In this document: one piece after another, positions 23,547 to 33,879 of the stretch
Layout of the letters: each line of letters opens with the position of its first letter
How positions within the stretch are numbered: position 1 is the stretch's first letter
Origin: Paraconiothyrium sp. Pb-2020
Lineage: Eukaryota; Ascomycota; Dothideomycetes; Pleosporales; Didymosphaeriaceae
DNA length: 64,000 nt
Assembly: GCA_022419385.1 (NCBI GenBank)
Contig: JAJUBI010000001.1
Coordinates: forward strand, 5,146,001 to 5,210,000
Direction of reading: 5' to 3'
Notes under the pieces: model-generated
Database searches by the model: none
What the model saw: the letters and a program-made list of their open reading frames with translations, nothing else
Told to the model about the DNA's origin: nothing
Position numbers and translations under genes: made by a program

Positions 23547-25028
23547 TTAGTCTGGTTCAGGGCGGAGAAGAAGTGTTAACCGAGCGTCTTGTGACGCGAC
23601 AAGAGGCCAACTGTGAGTCCCGTTGAGAAGAAGGTGTAGGTGTTGCTGAGCTCTTGCAAAGACAGATCTGCAGCAGAACGATAAGCCTGCCTTCGGCCCC
23701 GCAACGCTACCCAGGGATCTTGAGGCCGTCGCGGCGACCCATCCCTTCCGTCGAATATCGGTCGTGGCAGAGACTGTCTCGATTTGTTCTCGTATAGAAG
23801 GATCGTATAATGGCCACCGGCATAACCCCAATCGGCTACCAGTATGACAACGTTCCATCAGCGGGCAGGACGGATACAGGACGGATACAGGTCAGATACA
23901 AGCCGTGTATACAGGCTTACATCCATCCGTATTTCAGCTGCTTCGAAACATGAGCCTTGCATGCCTTGAGCACAAGTGAACTAATTCTGGGACAGCGATG
24001 CTCTGCTACCACGAAGAGAGCTAGGATCGTGTCCAAACAAATCCACCTGGGAATCAAAGTGTGGAAGATACAGGAACGACATATATGTATCCTTCCAGGT
24101 GATGCATACACAATCGTCGGTTCTAGGCAGGCCATTTGACAGAGATGCAAGCTGAAAATGATAGGCCAATGGCTTCGCTTACCGTCGCGTATATACAAGG
24201 GATTGCGCATATCGTCGCATCTTGGGAACCTTTGATCGGATCATTCGGGCGAGCACAGCGAATGCAACCGTTTCATTGACACGAGTCCGCTTGCTGGCCA
24301 AAATACTCCGCAAATGATTTTGCGACCGGCGAGATACCTCTGGACGTCCGGTGCGAGACGCCGACGACTGCCGTCCAGTAGAGCTGGGCCTGACAATGTC
24401 GATGGAGCCTCGGCCAAGCGTCGGGGTATCGACCTTCTACAATGATTGCGTCACTCGGCTGGACGAGCTGCGATGGACCAAAAACCTCGGTTGACAGATC
24501 ATCAGATCGGAGTGATATCGTACTATCGATCCTGCATCACAATATTGCTATAGCTCAGAACGGGAAAGGGTACCCTAGCTTCGGTGTATCTCCACACGCC
24601 GCAGCCCAGGCCTCCGGCTCGGCAACCTACATGCGTCTTGCTGTCGGAAGATTGTTGATCGAAGACCCAAAAACCTCCCCTGGTCATTGCGCTGCCGTTC
24701 TCAAACGGTAGAAGATAGTCTGGAAGACTTCTCGCCAGTGGATACACGATTACTTCATTAGACACAGGGAGAGTAGCGGCGGCCACAAAGTATGATTGAC
24801 TCTGCTTCGTGTACAGGGGTCCTGGTGCTCCTCTAACCCGAGGGGCGTAGTCAACATGGACGGAAGGTGGGCAGCTGGTAGCATTCCTGGTCTGTAGGTT
24901 CTGGCCAGCGAGCGAGGTGTACGAGGCAGCCGGCCAATGAGATGGAACAAGACAAGACAAAGAATAGTTGCGTCGCTGTAGCTCTGGAAGCTGGTTAGAA
25001 GTGAGAGGTCGGGATTGAGCAGCGGGAG
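23547..25028 (-). CDS. Probable spliced gene of unknown function, four candidate exons
   Basis: Not recognised. Candidate exons read 5' to 3': about 25028-24525 (after a TTTAG acceptor; contains NRSCAL-type Ser/Pro sequence upstream, then VIVYPLARSLPDYLLPF and RGGFWVFDQQSSDSKTHV); 24436-24183 (GTAG acceptor; VDTPTLGRGSIDIV, then the basic block NHLRSILASKRTRVNETVAF); 24046-23921 (CCCAG acceptor; RWICLDTILALFVVAEHRC); and 23835-23547. The last three junctions are phase-consistent: CG|G, then AT|C after a GTAAGC donor. The junction between the first two and the 5' end are unresolved, and no start ATG was found. An alternative frame in the last exon (HYTILLYENKSRQ to a stop near 23573) also looks protein-like. 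No domain was identified. Confidence 0.35.
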
Positions 25029-25315
25029 CTAAAGCACAAGAACGATTCAGATTGCGCCTTCCCTCGCTGCACTTGCTTAGTCAGCAGCTAGCATCGTTAC
25101 TGCCCAATCACAATCTTTCCCACCAAACGCACCTGTGTTACAAAATTTGCCTAAAAACGGTGCGCGCAACCTCCATTGTCGACGCCGCGCTCGAAAAGAA
25201 CAGCAAAACGCACAACATCACTCGGGGCGCATAGCAGTCAAAGACGGGCATTTACTACCGCCTTCCTCCGCACACTGTCACATTGAAGTAGCGAAAATCC
25301 AGAACTAACCCCACC

Positions 25316-27076
25316 ATGGCGACCCAAGATAGCGAAAAGCTCATCCACTCGATAATAATCGACACAGGCCCCCTAATCCACAACACCGTTTCAATATCAA
25401 CTATCCTAAGCTCAGCAGAAGTGCTTTACACCACACCAGCCATCATAGCGGAAATTCGTGACCCCGCCACCAGGTCACGAGTCGAAACGACGCTATTGCC
25501 TTTCCTAAACATCAAGACACCCTCTCCAGCAAGCTATGACGCTGTTGCAGAGTTCGCAAAGAAGACAGGTGATTACCCGGTTCTGAGCAAGCAAGATTTA
25601 GGCATCTTGGCGCTGGCGTATGAGGTGTACTGCGAAAAGCATGGCGGGTCGTTTGGTTTGAGGAGTGTGCCAAAAGGACCGGTGAAGTTGACAGCGGAAG
25701 AGCAAAAGAGAGCCGATGAGGAAGCTGCTGAGAAGCGCGAACAAGAAGCCAAGAAAGAGGCGGAATATGCTACAATTCGCGAAAAGAAGGCGGAGTTGAA
25801 GCGCAAGCAGAATGAGGTGAAGGAAGCTGCAGAAGCGAAGGGAGAAGTCGTGGCAATGCCCTCACAACCCACTGAAGGACTTCCAGCCGAACCTGTTGCA
25901 ATATCTCAGGGGCCTTCTGATGGAGTAGCTCTTGTGAATCACGAGAAAGTCTTGGCACAGCACGATGGTGAACCAGCGGCTCCAGTAGAGACGCCTGAGC
26001 ACGATGATGCCAAGATGAAGAAGAAAAAGGTCAACAGCAAAAAGGCTCGTCGCGCTCGCCAATACGCCGAAAAGCAAGCTCTCCTAAATGTCCAGGACTC
26101 TAAGGAGCAGCCTAATCAACCGGAATATGAAAATAGCCCAGCAGACGGTCAAGAGGATATTGCATCTGCGCAAACCTTGGATGCATCTTCTACAATCCAT
26201 CAGCGCGAGCAAGAACCTCAGGAACCTGAAGTAGCGACTCATGGGTCGGAGCAAGCACCTCAAGCGACTCAAGCACCTGAGCAAGCATCCGAGAAGCCTG
26301 AGGGAATTCAGAAGAAGATGCACCCCGTGAAATCCCGCCTTGTGCGCCGCGCCGCCGAACGCGAAGCTCTCGTAAACGAATCCTCACCCACGCCTAGCGT
26401 AATTCAACAACCTACCCCTCCCACCTCAGAAGACGACTGCGATAGCAACGAATGGATCACACCCGGCAATCTCTCCAAGCACCAACACAAGGACACCTCC
26501 GACACGCCCCTCCGTGCCGGCGAACCTCAGCTCTCCGTCGCAACCATGACAACCGACTACGCTATGCAAAACGTCCTTCTCCAAATGAACATGCAGCTCC
26601 TCTCGCCTGCTATGCAGCGCATCCGCCAAGCTCGTAGCACCATCCTCCGCTGCCACGCATGCTTCCTCACTACCCGCGAAATGGATAAGCAATTTTGCCC
26701 GCGCTGCGGCCAACCCACTCTCCAGCGCGTCGCGTGCAGCACCAACGCCAAAGGCGAATTCCAGATCCACCTCAGCACAAAGCACCAGCACAACAAGCGC
26801 GGGGATAAGTACAGCATTCCGAAGCCAGTGGGCGGGACAAGCAACGGGAAGTTGAGGGGGCAAGGTGGCGGGAAAGGCGGGTGGGGGAGGGACTTGGTGT
26901 TGAGTGAGGATCAGAAGGAGTTTCAGAAGCAGAATGCGGAGCGGAAGAGAATGGGAGTGAAAGATCCAATGGATCAGGATTACTTACCGGATATCTTGAC
27001 GGGGAATCGTAGCAAGCACGATGGCAGGCCAAAGGTAGGCGCTGGAAGGGACGTTAATTCACGGAAGAGAAACTAG
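25316..27076 (+). CDS. NOB1: 20S-pre-rRNA D-site endonuclease Nob1
   Basis: Single exon, 586 aa. Nob1 cleaves the 3' end of 18S rRNA at site D during late 40S maturation in the cytoplasm. The N-terminal PIN domain (about 10-110) shows IIIDTGPLIH with the first catalytic Asp (D16), AIIAEIRDPATRSR, and the SKQDLGILALAYE helix with further acidic residues. A charged coiled region and a long low-complexity linker follow (about 120-390). The C-terminal zinc ribbon is intact (CHACF and CPRCG pairs, about 445-470), followed by the basic Gly-rich tail GGTSNGKLRGQGGGKGGWGRD typical of Nob1. The linker is longer than in yeast, usual for filamentous fungi. Start ATG 25316 has a CACCATGG context. It is convergent with the WDR83 gene, 200 bp away. 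Confidence 0.97.
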   Translation: MATQDSEKLIHSIIIDTGPLIHNTVSISTILSSAEVLYTTPAIIAEIRDPATRSRVETTLLPFLNIKTPSPASYDAVAEFAKKTGDYPVLSKQDLGILALAYEVYCEKHGGSFGLRSVPKGPVKLTAEEQKRADEEAAEKREQEAKKEAEYATIREKKAELKRKQNEVKEAAEAKGEVVAMPSQPTEGLPAEPVAISQGPSDGVALVNHEKVLAQHDGEPAAPVETPEHDDAKMKKKKVNSKKARRARQYAEKQALLNVQDSKEQPNQPEYENSPADGQEDIASAQTLDASSTIHQREQEPQEPEVATHGSEQAPQATQAPEQASEKPEGIQKKMHPVKSRLVRRAAEREALVNESSPTPSVIQQPTPPTSEDDCDSNEWITPGNLSKHQHKDTSDTPLRAGEPQLSVATMTTDYAMQNVLLQMNMQLLSPAMQRIRQARSTILRCHACFLTTREMDKQFCPRCGQPTLQRVACSTNAKGEFQIHLSTKHQHNKRGDKYSIPKPVGGTSNGKLRGQGGGKGGWGRDLVLSEDQKEFQKQNAERKRMGVKDPMDQDYLPDILTGNRSKHDGRPKVGAGRDVNSRKRN

Positions 27077-27279
27077 CCTGGGAACAGAGCAGATGGTCTA
27101 TTATGACGTTATGAATGGGCATTATGGATGGGCATGTCAGGATACCAAGCATCATAGTGGCGTTTGAGGCAAAGGTATTTGATAAACATTTCGAACAATT
27201 CCAGGCAAGGGGTATCTCAAAACAAAACGCTGACTGTAGGATCAGCCTCTACAGCGCCACCCGCGGGACGTATGATCTC

Positions 27280-28284
27280 CTAGCTGTCCGTTCCCCACAC
27301 AAGGACATTGCCATCTCCGCCCGCACTGGCCCATTCTCTTCTACTCGGACAAAACGCCACAGCTGAGACGATGTCCTTCTTTCCTTTTTCTTTGTTTTCC
27401 ACTTTCCCCTTGACTTCTCGCATTTGCGAATGGCGGAATTTGTGCAAAGTGGTACCGCCCAACAGATCCCACGCAAATACCATCCCGTCATCACTCCCAC
27501 TAATGACCACGCTGTCGTTTAGACCCAACGTGCTGCGCACCCTCAGGTCCGTGTTCACAAACGCCTCATCGCGATATGCCTTCAACAGCTGCCCGTTCGT
27601 CCGATCCATCAACCTGACCGTCGAATCTAGCGAGCTCACCAACACTTCCGTCCCCTTCTTGCTCATAGCCAAACTAGTCACAGGATACCCAATGACATCG
27701 ACCTGGCAATATCCTGTCCGTAGATCATAGCTCCGCACCCTGCCATCCACTGATCCAGACACGATCTCCCCATCGAAGACTAGCACGTCAGTGACGCTGT
27801 CCTTCGCGTCGCTAAACATCATGATCGGCTTATAGGATGAACTCCTCACATCCCATATCCTAACTGTCCCATCAAAGCTCGCTGACACAATGACACTATC
27901 ACCTTCTCCCCCAAAGACGCCTCTGTTAACGCGCCCACCATGCCCAGTAAACCGCCTCACCGTCTGCGCGGTTTGCACATCCCACAAAAATACAGTCTTA
28001 TCCCCGCCCGTGCTCACGAATCGGTCATTCGCTTGATTCACATCGATGGAAAGGACTTCGTAGCCGTGCGCGTTGTACTTGTTGACCAGGCCGGGCGGGT
28101 ATGCGGCGGAGGTGGCGGTCGCGACGGAGGAAGGAGGGGCTTTGGAGGGGTTGTATAGGCGAATTGCGCGGTCGGCGGCGCCTGTGAGGATGTAGGAATG
28201 GGGAGAGGAGGAGTACGCGACGGCGTGGACGGGGCCAGTATGGCCGGTGAGTTTGGCAATGGGTTTAATGGGAAAAGGCGCCAT
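27280..28284 (-). CDS. WD40 protein of the WDR83/MORG1 family
   Basis: Single exon, 334 aa, seven-bladed WD40 propeller. The repeats open with KLTGHTGPVHAVAYS and continue through STGGDKTVFLWDV, SASFDGTVRIWDV, SGSVDGRVRSYDL, SSLDSTVRLMD, SGSDDGMVFAWDL and SAGGDGNVLVWG. The opening IKPIAKLTGHTGPV and the lack of any extra domain match WDR83/MORG1, a scaffold of ERK/MAPK modules in animals that also co-purifies with spliceosomes. Its fungal role is less defined. The start has a good GCGCCATTG (reverse CAATGG) context. It is head-to-head with the pICln gene across 287 bp. Confidence 0.88.
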   Translation of the reverse strand: MAPFPIKPIAKLTGHTGPVHAVAYSSSPHSYILTGAADRAIRLYNPSKAPPSSVATATSAAYPPGLVNKYNAHGYEVLSIDVNQANDRFVSTGGDKTVFLWDVQTAQTVRRFTGHGGRVNRGVFGGEGDSVIVSASFDGTVRIWDVRSSSYKPIMMFSDAKDSVTDVLVFDGEIVSGSVDGRVRSYDLRTGYCQVDVIGYPVTSLAMSKKGTEVLVSSLDSTVRLMDRTNGQLLKAYRDEAFVNTDLRVRSTLGLNDSVVISGSDDGMVFAWDLLGGTTLHKFRHSQMREVKGKVENKEKGKKDIVSAVAFCPSRREWASAGGDGNVLVWGTDS

Positions 28285-28571
28285 TGTGACGAATCAAGGC
28301 ATGATGGGTAGGAGTGGGTGGTAGCAATGCGGTTTGCGAGGTGACGTTAAGTGAATGTGAAAGCGAAGGTGAAAGTGAGTACATAAGAAGACTGCCCCGC
28401 TAGAAGCTATGATGTCTCGGCGATACCTCGGGCGACTATGGAGGCAGTCATCGCGATATTCTGTTTGCGCCGTCTTATTTGGGCACACAACAACAGCAAT
28501 TGCAGCGCCCACCTGGTTTGCTGCTACGATAAATTGTCACTAGGAATCGATAGCAGCTCATTCTATTCAAC
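28285..28571. promoter_or_regulatory. Shared divergent promoter of WDR83 and pICln genes
   Basis: Only 287 bp separate the two start codons, which point away from each other. No TATA box is evident on either strand; the region must carry both core promoters. Inferred from layout alone. Confidence 0.6.
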
Positions 28572-29394
28572 ATGGCATCCCTCCGACACAGCAGTACCCC
28601 ACCCAAACTGGACGATTTCACCCCGCTGCAAGAGCACCAAGAGCAAACGCCCTCCACTTTCTTCGGCGCGAAGCCTGTCCTCTATTCCCACCACGCTGGC
28701 GTCACGATTTCCGCGCCGCCAGGCAAGCTACATTCAGACGAAGCATTCGCAAATTTCCATACCGATAGCGAAGGCACGAGCGAGGACGAAGTGCTTGTCA
28801 AGGATGTCGAGGTGTGGGTGAGCTCAGAGTACGCGCCTTCACTTCCCCACTGCCATACGCACTCACTGACTCATTACCTAGAAACCTCATTCTCTTCCAA
28901 AACACACCAAAAGCGACCGGTGTCTTCATTCCCTATCCCTCCATCGCGCTCCACGGCATCACTAAGAAGAACGGCGTTGAAGCCCTCCTCATGAACCTCT
29001 CCCTCAACGACGCCGAGACTGTGAACGCAGACGAAGACATTGAAGTTCTCGAGATCATTGTACTGCCACCCAGTTACGATACTGACGCCCGCAAACCTCG
29101 TGCATACAAGAGATCTTTGGTGCGATGAACACCTGCGCGGATCTTCATCCTGATGCCGATGAGGGTGAGGAAGGTGATCCGGATTTGACTGCGCCCGGGG
29201 CGACAGGATGGATCACGGCGGACAACATGGACGAGTTTCTGGATGAGAATGGCAATTTTGTGGGTACAGTCATGGGGGGGGAGGACCTGGGTCCGGGAGC
29301 GGGTACCGTGAGACCGAGGGAAGGGGAGGAAGAGGGGGAGGGTGCCACCAATGGCGTGAATGGGCACGAAGAAAAGTATCAGAGGACGGGCTAG
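28572..29394 (+). CDS. pICln-like methylosome/snRNP assembly chaperone, one frame change
   Basis: About 256 aa. pICln delivers Sm proteins to the PRMT5 methylosome for snRNP assembly. Exon 1 is 28572-28828; a 53-nt intron (GTACGC...CTAG) leads to exon 2 from 28882. The PH-like fold reads GVTISAPPGK, VEVWVSSENLILFQNT and GVFIPYPSIALHGI, the usual pICln signature, then acidic NADEDIEVLEIIVLPP. The conserved second block, EIFGAMNTCADLHPD, continues in a different frame and runs through acidic and Gly-rich sequence to the stop at 29394. The switch is at the CCC run 29088-29090, where one more C gives a smooth join. A 38-nt intron (GTTACG...ACAAG) would also restore frame, but is shorter than any other here. 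Confidence 0.85.
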
Positions 29395-30045
29395 ATGTAT
29401 GAATGGAGGTTTGGAAAGTGTGATACCCTGAGAGTTTCGGAAGCGCGGTTTTGCTTGAGCTGTGACATCGTCATGGGAGCACCAGTGTACGTATGGCCCT
29501 TCTCTTTTCCCTGAATAGTACTTAGCGGTATAGGAGTAAAGCGTATACATTGCAAGATTGCGCTGCTAGAGCTTTCCAAGATTCCGATAGTTGCACGTGT
29601 TAGCCGCGCGTCGTTGCTACTTCTTCACAGATGATTTCAATCTGGGAAGAGCGAATGTGGGAAGACCGAGGGGCGGGCATGCAGTGTGCAAATTCACAAC
29701 TCACAAGCGTGATTTTTAACAACGCAGTAAGACCGCGCGCTCACTACTCATTCACAAGGTGCTTGCTGTTGGTTCCTAACATGGACTGACAGTATGCCGC
29801 AAAGTTCAAATCCGCGCGTTATCTTGTCAATGTCAACATTCACTGCCGGATCCAAAGACACCAGATACTGTGAAGATGGCGACCGCGCATCTTGGGTACA
29901 AAAGCCCATATCTTCTCCGCTTTAACAGCAACAGACTCTCAGATACTGTCTTCCCACAGCTACTTTACACCTCTTGTCGATCTCGTTCAAACGTTGAGCT
30001 TCTGCTTCACGAACAAACTTATTGCAAACAATCACATCGGTCATT
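29395..30045. other. Intergenic stretch
   Basis: 3' flank of the pICln gene and upstream region of the next plus-strand gene. No coding or structural signal was seen; frames on minus (29550-29074) are antisense shadows. Confidence 0.5.
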
Positions 30046-31830
30046 ATGAGCGTCCGTGTACATTCCCTCAACCCGTGTATCTACTGCGGCAGACAGCCAC
30101 GACAGCTTCACGCAACATCGTGCTTTACACAAGCCGGTCATATCCCCGGCTGTACTCCGAACTGGAACCCAAACCGGGACCCCTTTCACCGGTCTTCGTC
30201 TTTCAACGCCGGAGACCGTTATTTCACTGGCTCGTCTTACGACTCAACCCGACCACAGCCACCCTCCCCCCTCTTCCCCGACATCTTCTCATGTAGTAAT
30301 CTCGCGCCGTCTCTCTCAGATCTACCTGAAGGAGTTCTCGGTCGCATGGACGATATTATCACCTACTGGGGCCCGTATAATACTTTTGCAGAGGTGCGCG
30401 CCTCAACCTTCTACGCTCGGTTCGATATTCCGGTAAATCCACGTCTTTATGAGCAATGGCGCCAGGACGTCCTCTCACCACCCAGCCTGTACCCAGCAAT
30501 TCCTCCGCCAGATCTCTCCATGGCTACATTCACACTACATTCTGTGCTCCCAATTCCGGTGCGGTATCTCTCACAGATGTCGAGTTTCCAATTAAAGTAC
30601 ATGGCAGCATGCCTGAACGACCAAGACTACGAGGAGCACGAGCGCTTCCTTAGAGGTGATGCCGTCGGTGAGGGCTACGCAGAGACCTTCAAAAGATTGT
30701 CGACAACCCTCAAACGCATCCATCGTATTTGTGAAGAACGTCTTCATGAAGCCGTGGATGACAGGCGGTCTATGTTGACCGGTTTCCCTGAGATATTTGA
30801 TACTTTCCAGCCTTCTCAGGAGGGTCGGATTTACGCTCAACGGGCCAACGAGCTTCGCGGAGCAGGTGCGAGGGGAAGGCGACCGATACCTCCTCCTCCT
30901 CTCTCGTATAGTAGGAGCACCACGCCGCCTCGTCACTTCTCTAGTCCTTCCAGAAGTACTTCGCCGCCTCTCCGCCCTGGAAAGCGTGGCGTCTTCCCTT
31001 TTAGCAACCTGTTTGGTACTAGCTTTAGGGCACCCCCGCCTCGCCAAAGCAGACAAGATTTCGACCCATATGGTCCGCTTGGTCCCTTCTATTACTATAG
31101 TGGCTATGCCCCAGAGCGTCTCGGGTATTCGCATCGTGCCAACTCGAGGGCTCGTGATAACAGGTCCCCTGAACGTGGTCAAAGAGAGAGGCTCCGTGGT
31201 CGCAGTCAAGCCTTCTCCTCCACTAATAGTGACAGCGCCTGGTCGGAGCCATCACAGCGTGCCTTTCGTGGCAGGACTTCGCCACACGCAGGAAGTCTGA
31301 TCACGATGTCTTTAGATCCAAGGGATCTCCACGCCCTCGAGCGTATTGCCCGGGTTGGGTACTTGGATAGCTCAGCGCTTCGTGCTATCAGGCGCATCAC
31401 TAGGTCCAGGCGTCACTCCAACACGCGGCCTCGTAGCAAAACGACTTCGCCTGCTGCTCGACACGCGAGTGTATCTCCAGCCAGGGGTCCAGAGCACAGG
31501 CGTGACTGCCCCCCCGCTACTTCGGCATGCGTGACAGATCGTAAAGTCCCCGAGTTATGTCCTAGCGATGCTTCAAACGCAGTCTCCAATCAACGTGGCG
31601 CTCCGAAGCGTAAGGTTAGTGTGCATGTGTCTGAGAATGACAGGCGTCATGGGGAACCAGGTACTGAAGCGCTCAATGCCAAAGGTCCTCACCACGGTGG
31701 AAGCGCCGTTACAGACGAACCAGAGGTAAGCGATTCTGGGGAGGGCCACAGCGAATCGGCGGGTCGTGTGCCCAGAGCTACGAATCGGCCAACTGCATAC
31801 GTCACCGACGGTGAATCAGGCAGTCAGTGA
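30046..31830 (+). CDS. Arg/Ser/Pro-rich protein of unknown function
   Basis: Single exon, 594 aa. ATG 30046 is the first ATG in the frame (the frame itself opens earlier with a TTG). Not recognised. The N-terminus holds a short Cys cluster (NPCIYCGRQ, then SCFTQAGHIPGC) that could bind metal, as in a small knuckle. Residues about 90-250 are a globular, helix-rich part (DIITYWGPYNTFAEV, SSFQLKYMAACLNDQDYEEHERF). From about residue 270 on it is disordered: repeated Arg-Ser, Ser-Pro and Arg-Gly motifs resembling splicing-factor-like or RNA-binding low-complexity tails. Likely a lineage-restricted nuclear protein; that location is only inference from the basic RS character. Confidence 0.65.
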   Translation: MSVRVHSLNPCIYCGRQPRQLHATSCFTQAGHIPGCTPNWNPNRDPFHRSSSFNAGDRYFTGSSYDSTRPQPPSPLFPDIFSCSNLAPSLSDLPEGVLGRMDDIITYWGPYNTFAEVRASTFYARFDIPVNPRLYEQWRQDVLSPPSLYPAIPPPDLSMATFTLHSVLPIPVRYLSQMSSFQLKYMAACLNDQDYEEHERFLRGDAVGEGYAETFKRLSTTLKRIHRICEERLHEAVDDRRSMLTGFPEIFDTFQPSQEGRIYAQRANELRGAGARGRRPIPPPPLSYSRSTTPPRHFSSPSRSTSPPLRPGKRGVFPFSNLFGTSFRAPPPRQSRQDFDPYGPLGPFYYYSGYAPERLGYSHRANSRARDNRSPERGQRERLRGRSQAFSSTNSDSAWSEPSQRAFRGRTSPHAGSLITMSLDPRDLHALERIARVGYLDSSALRAIRRITRSRRHSNTRPRSKTTSPAARHASVSPARGPEHRRDCPPATSACVTDRKVPELCPSDASNAVSNQRGAPKRKVSVHVSENDRRHGEPGTEALNAKGPHHGGSAVTDEPEVSDSGEGHSESAGRVPRATNRPTAYVTDGESGSQ

Positions 31831-32965
31831 TGTGGGTATGAACGATTTGTTTCGATAAGATCTAATTATGATGAGGAGGTTGGGTAAGATCAGACTCGTC
31901 TCTACCACTGCTATATCCGTAGAGCCTCGGCATGTTGTTCACTGTGGCGGAACGTACTTCTGAACTGTATGTAAACAACAAATTTGGAAGTTTCCGGGGG
32001 TCCTATCACAACAGGACGCTTGTGATTAATATACTGTAGACCTTAATGTAGTCACACCATTACTCACACTTGTCTTACCGGCGGCAGAAGATCTTGCGTC
32101 TATTTGTGGTACGTGATGAGGCTTTCCTGTACATCTCATATCGAAGCTTTGCGGACGGCGGAATCGTATCTTGGGGCCACGGCTGGATTTTCCTTCCGTG
32201 ATTATTGAAGCTTGTGTGCGAGAAGGTGCTATAGTTTCTAACTTCAATTCTAAAGAAGGATGTGACGATTCGGGTGACTAAACATACGACCTTGACCCTA
32301 AGTATTGGCAGGGCACTGAACTGTTGTGGCTACTGCACCGCCCCCAGTGATATGTAAGCACATAGGTGCAGCTGCTCTACGTAGAGTAGCATGCCAGCTA
32401 CACTAAGTCCTCATGGAAAGTCACTGGAAACATAGAGGGCTATCGGTATATGCTAGTATGCTAGGATGGGGCCGTCTTCAATGCTCTCAAACCTTCTAAA
32501 GGAGCGGCATCGGTTGTCAGTAGCAGCGACTTCGAGTAAAGACGTGCAAAGCGAATCATACACATGTAGCTATAGAACTAATTTCAACACCAGAGCCGAA
32601 TCACAGAAACATGTACGTCGCAGTGAAATTGAGACAACTTTGGATGGACTTCTTCGCAGCGGAGAGTTTTGAACACGCGATTTTCTGATCCGTTTTAAGC
32701 ACCAACACGGCGTCTCGGTCTAGCAGAGCATGCTTGAATTAGCTACGGTATCTGTGTCGCGTCAATCGATCCTTTGCTCCATCCCCTACCATTTCGGAGA
32801 CATTTCTCGCCTGAAATGTCGCCGCTGCCAAGCCATCTATGTACTCTCCGTGACCTCAAATCGCCGCAACCAACACGAGAAAATGGGTATATAAAATTAG
32901 ACACTCTAAACCACCAGCTACCATCGAATCTGAATGGCAAAGTACAGCAGTTCAAGACTCCCATT
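31831..32965. other. Intergenic stretch
   Basis: AT-richer DNA with no supported gene; short frames of 65-77 aa only. The frame of the methyltransferase is open upstream to about 32774, but that part begins with TTG and has no domain character, so it is treated as leader. Confidence 0.5.
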
Positions 32966-33834
32966 ATGTCTCCCAACTTCTCCCCTTACGTCACTGCTCT
33001 CCAAACGTTCTACAATAACGTCGGAAAATCATACAACACAATGACCAAATCCGTGCACGCGGACGGTCCAGAGCGCATCGTCGAAGCCGCCGGTGCGGCT
33101 ATCAAAGAAGGCTCCAGCGTCCTCGATCTGGCTACCGGCACCGGAAAAGTTGCATTCGCAGCAGCAGTTAAGATTGGCGCTTCCGGCCGGATTTTGGGCA
33201 TCGACATCTCGGACGAGTTCATAGGGCTTGCAACCAACATGGCAGAGAACCTCGGCGTGGGCGATAAAGTGGAGTTCCTGCAGCGCGACGTTGGGGCGTT
33301 GGACTTGCCGGAAAAGTACGGCAAGAGATGGGCAGATGCGGTGACGTGCGGGAGCGCGATCGCCATGTTCCCTTCCCCTGAAGCGCTTCTAAACGTCCTC
33401 GCTAGCGAAGTGCTCAAGCCCGGCGGCGTCTTCGTGGCAGACATGTGGGCGACGCACCTCCCTGCCAAACTCTTTCTTGACGTTGCTGTTCCGCGCGGTT
33501 TCCAACCTCCTTTCGACCCTCTATGGCTATCCGACACGGAGGAAGCGTTTCGTCGCGTTTTCGAAGGACGAAATTTGAATTGCAGAGGGTCGAGAGGGTG
33601 GGAGAGAACAGGGCCAGGTGGGATGCGGGGAGTGAGGAGAAGGTGGAGGCGCTGTGGAAGAGTCTGGCAGTAGAGCAGACATGGCTGAGCTTTGGATTGG
33701 ATAAGTTGGACAAGCGAAAGGTGGAAGAGATAAAGGAAGCCTGGGCTAAAGAGATTGAGGCGCACCAGGATGAGGAACGAGTAGTAGTCAAGGAGATGCG
33801 ACAGTGGATCGCTGTCGCTGCATTAAAACAGTAG
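32966..33834 (+). CDS. Class I SAM-dependent methyltransferase, one frame change
   Basis: About 289 aa. Substrate unknown. ATG 32966 starts MSPNFSPYVTALQTF, just before the domain. Motif I is clear: VLDLATGTGKVAFAAA, the AdoMet-binding glycine loop, followed by the acidic end of beta-2 in ILGIDISDEFI, then motif II/III equivalents (EFLQRDVGALDLPEKYG; LKPGGVFVADMW). The fold resembles UbiE/COQ5-type enzymes. After DTEEAFRRVFEG the reading frame breaks at the GG at 33566-33567. The remainder, KFELQRVERVGENRARWD to the stop at 33834, lies in the next frame, and one extra G there joins them with natural sequence. It is convergent with the six-cysteine membrane protein gene, only 45 bp from its stop codon. 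Confidence 0.8.
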
Positions 33835-33879
33835 CGGTAATGTTCCACATTGGCCCAGACAGATAAAAGTAGCAGCAAC

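Noticed and set aside
26426..26863. 145-aa minus-strand ORF
   Set aside because: Antisense of the NOB1 linker and zinc ribbon.
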